From positions 1 to 9,463 of the forward strand of contig CAJWHX010000103.1 of the NCBI GenBank assembly GCA_913040875.1: 9,463 nucleotides of DNA, in the 5' to 3' direction. Position numbers and translations under genes: made by a program. Below are positions 6,550 through 9,463 of this stretch, one piece after another (position 1 is the first letter of the stretch; every line of letters begins with the position of its first letter). The DNA is from an uncultured Pseudomonadota bacterium (GTDB taxonomy: Bacteria; Myxococcota; UBA796). Below the pieces are notes generated by a model that saw only the letters and a list, made by a program, of their open reading frames with translations, did not search any database and was not told where the DNA came from.

Positions 6550-8169
6550 ATGAAAACTTCTCCAATATTTCCTGCATCAGGTCCTCGTACGTATCGATTT
6601 GTAAAGACTGTATTCTTCAGGCAGATTAAAGAATTCGAATGGTCCCTGTCTCATCCGAGAGAAGCCCAGCATAGAACGTTTACAGACATAATGAAAAGGG
6701 TTCGGGGAACAGCATTGGAAAGAGAGTACAACCTCAATCGTGTCCGTACATTGAAAGATCTTCGTCAGGCTGTTCCCATTCAATCCTATGCTGATGTCGA
6801 ACCATTCGTACAGCGAATGCTGACTGGTGAAGCCCGAGTGTTATCCAGAGAAAAGATTCAAGGGTTTGTAGAAACATCTGGAACGCAATCCACCCCTAAA
6901 TTAATCCCCGTCACAGCCAGCTGGTCGGCACATATACGACGAGCACAGATGTTGTGGGTACTCGGATTGCTCAGAGATTTCCCCAGCATATCTCAAGGAG
7001 ATATATGCCACATCGTTTCGAGTGCGTCTGAAAGACATACAAGAAGTGGTTTGCCGATAGGAGCGAATACCGGTCGAATGGTTGAGGCTTTACCTCGGGG
7101 AATGCGGCAACGATTTGTATTTTCCGGTCTCCCCGAGATGTCTGATCCGGACATTCGACACTATGTTCATTTGAGATTGGCTTTGCAGAGATCTGTGCGC
7201 ATGATTGTGACCGCCAATCCATCAACGATAGCCCTATATGCTCGTAAAATTGGTGAGTACAAAGACTTTTTAGCGAAGGATTTGACACGAGGTACACTGT
7301 GTGAAGGTCCCGCGTCATCTTTACCCGATGGGATTCGTCACTTGATTGAGCCTCATCTGACAAAGGCTTCGTGTCCACTTCATTGGACATTGGCAGGAGC
7401 CTTACCACTTTCCGTCGTTGGATGTTGGACGGGGGGACCTGCACGATGGTTTATGGATCAATTCTCAACCCTACTTGGTGGAGATGTACCGGTTCGTGAT
7501 GTGGGCATAACAGCATCCGAGGGATATTTTGCCATACCGTTGTCGTCTGAGTGGGATGGTGGCGTTTTGTGGAATCAAGGAGAGGTGTTGGAATTTCAAG
7601 ATGACCATGGCAACGTTCATTGGGGCTGGGAATTGGAAGAGGGTCAAGAGTATTCGTTGATTGTGTCTTCCCGAAATGGATTGTTGAGGTATGCCATGCG
7701 AGACCGAGTTCGAGTAACCGGTTTTCATGCCAGTACTCCGATCATTTCATTTGTGGGAAAAGATGGTCGGTTTATAAATGCCGTTGGAGAAAAGGTGACT
7801 GAAGAGCAGTTGGTACTGGCCATTCAAGGATTGGAACAGGTGCCACTTGGATTTACTGCGATCATTGAGTGGACCGAGACCCCTAGGATTCATTTGGGTG
7901 TTGAATGGAATGGGATTTCAGGGGTTTCACCACTTGAATTGGCTGAGAAGTTCGACGCCCAATTGCAAATCATCAGCGTTGAATACAGGTCGAAGCGTCA
8001 ATCTCAGCGCCTCGGTATTCCAACGGTGTCCTTTTGGAACAGCGGAGTGTACGAGCTGTTTCGAAACTGGAAGGTTGAGAATGGCGCTCCCGATGCTCAA
8101 GTCAAAGACTGTATCGTTGCAACAAAAGATGAATGGCAATGCCTGAATCGGTTGTCAGAAGGTCTTTGA
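6550..8169 (+). CDS. GH3-family acyl-acid amido synthetase (ANL superfamily)
   Basis: Plant GH3 enzymes activate a carboxylic acid with ATP to an acyl-adenylate, then join it to an amino acid through an amide bond (for example jasmonate or auxin conjugates). This 539-residue protein has the family's layout and usual length. The nucleotide-binding motif 1 is ETSGTQSTPKLIPVT (108-122), motif 2 is ITASEGY (320-326) and motif 3 is LRYAMRDRVRV (379-389) with the key Asp at 385. GKDGRFINAVGEKVTEEQ (403-420) marks the hinge into the small C-terminal domain, which ends with the GH3-like KRQSQRLGIP (482-491) and GAPDAQVKD (512-520). In motif 3 the usual Arg and Gly before the Asp are Ala382 and Arg384, which may alter activity. 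The ATG has no good Shine-Dalgarno. The gene is divergent from the pseudokinase and convergent with the START-like gene. Substrates of bacterial GH3 proteins are mostly unknown, and here too. Confidence 0.9.
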   Translation: MKTSPIFPASGPRTYRFVKTVFFRQIKEFEWSLSHPREAQHRTFTDIMKRVRGTALEREYNLNRVRTLKDLRQAVPIQSYADVEPFVQRMLTGEARVLSREKIQGFVETSGTQSTPKLIPVTASWSAHIRRAQMLWVLGLLRDFPSISQGDICHIVSSASERHTRSGLPIGANTGRMVEALPRGMRQRFVFSGLPEMSDPDIRHYVHLRLALQRSVRMIVTANPSTIALYARKIGEYKDFLAKDLTRGTLCEGPASSLPDGIRHLIEPHLTKASCPLHWTLAGALPLSVVGCWTGGPARWFMDQFSTLLGGDVPVRDVGITASEGYFAIPLSSEWDGGVLWNQGEVLEFQDDHGNVHWGWELEEGQEYSLIVSSRNGLLRYAMRDRVRVTGFHASTPIISFVGKDGRFINAVGEKVTEEQLVLAIQGLEQVPLGFTAIIEWTETPRIHLGVEWNGISGVSPLELAEKFDAQLQIISVEYRSKRQSQRLGIPTVSFWNSGVYELFRNWKVENGAPDAQVKDCIVATKDEWQCLNRLSEGL

Positions 8170-8176
8170 AGAGGGA

Positions 8177-8626
8177 TTAACCTTGCATGTCTCGTTCACA
8201 ATTTGTTTTCAGTGCATTTAGGCTTTGTACAAATGCCTTCGCCAAATTGGTGTTGATGTCTTGTTCAAGTACCTTTCCCAGTATGGAGCCTGGATCGTAG
8301 TCCATGTGCAAGGTTACCAGAGTGTCTGTAGAGGGCTTCATCGTGCGAAGAGAGTAGTGTAGATGTCCGTTGAGTCGCTTTCCGTCCGTTTCGATTTGAA
8401 TTCTTCTACCGGCAAAATTGTCGTCCGCTTTTATAAATCGATAGGTCAGAGTTCGACTTTTCCAGCCTCCCGAAAAGGGAAGGGACAAGGTGTCTTGGTT
8501 GAGTATTTCCAGATTGGGAAAGCCGGCTTTTAGAAACTCTGCGTGTACGCTAAAGTTGGCTAGCCATTCAAAGACTACATCTCTTCGGAGTTTCTCTACC
8601 AAAATGTCTCTGGTCAAAACGGTCAT
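8177..8626 (-). CDS. SRPBCC/START-like small protein
   Basis: This 149-residue soluble protein has the pattern of the SRPBCC (Bet v1-like/START/polyketide cyclase) fold, which holds a hydrophobic ligand in a cavity between a curved beta-sheet and a long C-terminal helix. The visible evidence is a domain-opening helix with FEWLANFSVHAEFLKAG (19-35), alternating beta-strands (TLTYRFIKADD, RRIQIETDG, GHLHYSLRTM, TLVTLHMDYDP), and a long amphipathic helix (LGKVLEQDINTNLAKAFVQ and onward, 116-140). There is no signal peptide, so it is cytoplasmic. I chose the ATG at 8626 over a TTG two codons earlier because GAGGA (8637-8633) lies 6 bases before the ATG but abuts the TTG. The stop is 7 bp from the GH3 stop, with no terminator between. 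The ligand is unknown; the fold alone does not give a function. Confidence 0.78.
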   Translation of the reverse strand: MTVLTRDILVEKLRRDVVFEWLANFSVHAEFLKAGFPNLEILNQDTLSLPFSGGWKSRTLTYRFIKADDNFAGRRIQIETDGKRLNGHLHYSLRTMKPSTDTLVTLHMDYDPGSILGKVLEQDINTNLAKAFVQSLNALKTNCERDMQG

Positions 8627-8632
8627 GTTCAA

Positions 8633-8637
8633 TCCTC
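8633..8637 (-). promoter_or_regulatory. Ribosome binding site for the SRPBCC-like gene
   Basis: GAGGA on the minus strand, 6 bases before the ATG at 8626. It decides between this ATG and the TTG at 8632. Confidence 0.6.
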
Positions 8638-8655
8638 ATTGTGTTAGGATGACTT

Positions 8656-8685
8656 AGTATATTCTATCTGATTCTACTTTTCCAA
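8656..8685 (-). promoter_or_regulatory. Candidate promoter of the SRPBCC-like gene
   Basis: Read on the minus strand, TTGGAA (8685-8680, 4/6 match to the -35 consensus) is followed after 18 bases by TATACT (8661-8656, 5/6 match to the -10). The -10 is 30 bases before the ATG, leaving room for the ribosome binding site. I did not find an equally good pair on the plus strand for the divergent protease gene. Confidence 0.45.
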
Positions 8686-8698
8686 TCTACGGTGCTTT

Positions 8699-9436
8699 AT
8701 GACCTATGCATTCTGTATTATGATGGCTTTACTACCATCTTGGTTACTGGTTCGATACTTTGTCAACAGCGACAAATTCCCAGAACCAACTCAGACATTG
8801 AAGATGGTGTTCAAGCACGGGGTGTATGTGGCGTTTTGGGTCTTGCTTTGTGTTCTGCCACTCTCGGTTTTATTTTTGGATGAATGGGCTTCTAACTCAG
8901 GAGTGATCGTTGGTGGTGCAGTGACAGCATTTTGCGCAGCGGCCATTCCAGAGGAATTCTTTAAACACCAAGTACTTCGACGGCGTGTTGCACCGCATAA
9001 AGATTTTGATGAGCCGATGGATGGTGTGGTATACGGTGCAGTGGCCTCTCTTGGATTTGCCACGATTGAAAATCTACTGTATTGTGCGTCGGGTGATTTG
9101 GGGACTGCATTGGGACGTGCGTTTACTGCTGTACCAGCACACGCAGCCTTTGGTGCGATTATGGGGTACACATTTGCTAGGAGACACTTTGCTGGAAAGT
9201 CAAACGGTATTTTTGGACCCGCGTTGTTGCTGCCGATCTTGCTTCACGGAATGTACAATTGGATGCTGTTTATTTTAGCGGGTGTAGGGGCTGAATTGGG
9301 CGACGCAGAACCCACAGATGCCCAGGCAGAGTTGATGGGTCTGTCGTTTTTGGTATTCTTCTCTGTTGGGTTGTTTATGCTTTGGAAAGTTCGTCGCAAT
9401 GTCAAGATTATGCGACGCGAACAAGAGGCAATGTAG
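8699..9436 (+). CDS. PrsW-family intramembrane protease
   Basis: PrsW proteases are multi-pass membrane enzymes that cut inside or near membranes; Bacillus PrsW cuts the anti-sigma factor RsiW. This 245-residue protein shows all family motifs: EE-x2-K (E85, E86, K89) after a hydrophobic segment, FDEPMDGVVYG (103-113), GFATIEN with E124 and N125, PAHAAFGAIMGY with H148 (146-157), and LLHGMYN with H183 (181-187). Hydrophobic helices occur at about 4-20, 41-60, 66-83, 107-128, 144-160, 171-195 and 213-229, followed by a basic C-terminal tail (KVRRNVKIMRR), as expected for a cytoplasmic end. The ATG at 8699 has no good Shine-Dalgarno; the tandem ATG codons for M8 and M9 are alternatives but would trim the first helix. 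It is divergent from the SRPBCC-like gene with 72 bp between starts. No anti-sigma factor or sigma factor gene is visible, so the substrate is unknown. Confidence 0.93.
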   Translation: MTYAFCIMMALLPSWLLVRYFVNSDKFPEPTQTLKMVFKHGVYVAFWVLLCVLPLSVLFLDEWASNSGVIVGGAVTAFCAAAIPEEFFKHQVLRRRVAPHKDFDEPMDGVVYGAVASLGFATIENLLYCASGDLGTALGRAFTAVPAHAAFGAIMGYTFARRHFAGKSNGIFGPALLLPILLHGMYNWMLFILAGVGAELGDAEPTDAQAELMGLSFLVFFSVGLFMLWKVRRNVKIMRREQEAM

Positions 9437-9463
9437 GAATGTTGGGTGTTGTACCATATTATC

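Noticed and set aside
6971..7444. 157-codon open frame on the minus strand inside the GH3 gene
   Set aside because: It lies wholly antisense to a gene with clear family motifs, its protein shows no recognisable motif, and it has the irregular composition of a shadow frame.
8159..8184. Short inverted repeat AAGGT/ACCTT spanning the convergent GH3 and SRPBCC-like stops
   Set aside because: Only 5 bp of stem with a 16-base loop and no T-run; too weak to be called a terminator.
8791..9171. 126-codon open frame on the minus strand inside the PrsW gene
   Set aside because: It is antisense to the motif-rich protease gene, and its Ala/Pro/Thr-rich product follows from the complementary codons.

Overview
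The window looks like chromosomal DNA from a Gram-negative bacterium of moderate GC content (mid-to-upper 40s percent by eye, not counted). An outer-membrane beta-barrel protein with a signal peptide supports the Gram-negative call. The mix of a kinase-fold protein, a PrsW protease, a GH3-type synthetase and a radical SAM/glycosyltransferase pair would suit a deltaproteobacterial-type lineage (Myxococcota, Bradymonadota or similar). That placement is a guess and no marker gene here settles it. I see no tRNA, rRNA, insertion sequence, CRISPR array or phage gene. The DNA is densely coding, with about 94% or more in seven complete genes and one gene cut by the left edge.

Left block (1-2682, minus strand): three tightly packed genes run right to left. 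The first encodes an exported protein with a helical N-terminal part and a C-terminal outer-membrane barrel that resembles the Omp85/D15 type. It overlaps by one base a membrane-anchored family 2 glycosyltransferase, which in turn overlaps by 11 bases a radical SAM enzyme cut by the window edge. The overlaps imply co-expression. The set suggests an envelope pathway in which something is modified by radical chemistry and glycosylation and meets an outer-membrane component. Its product is unknown.

Middle block (2683-6410, minus strand): a leucyl aminopeptidase (M17, all metal and catalytic residues present) is followed by a strong rho-independent terminator and a perfect 14-bp palindrome. Upstream of it lies a 709-residue protein with a kinase fold whose catalytic-loop aspartate is replaced by asparagine. 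It also has a beta-rich middle domain, a long acidic Ser/Thr-rich linker and a C-terminal membrane anchor. It is best read as a membrane-tethered pseudokinase.

Right block (6411-9463): a 139-bp divergent intergenic region holds a consensus -35 box and an inverted repeat over the promoter spacer. It separates the pseudokinase from a plus-strand GH3-family acyl-acid amido synthetase. The GH3 gene converges, with only 7 bp between stops, on a minus-strand SRPBCC/START-like small protein. That gene is divergent from a plus-strand PrsW-family intramembrane protease. Shared function among the right-hand genes is not proven; a link between the GH3 enzyme (carboxylic acid to amide conjugation) and the START-like hydrophobic-ligand-binding protein is a testable idea.
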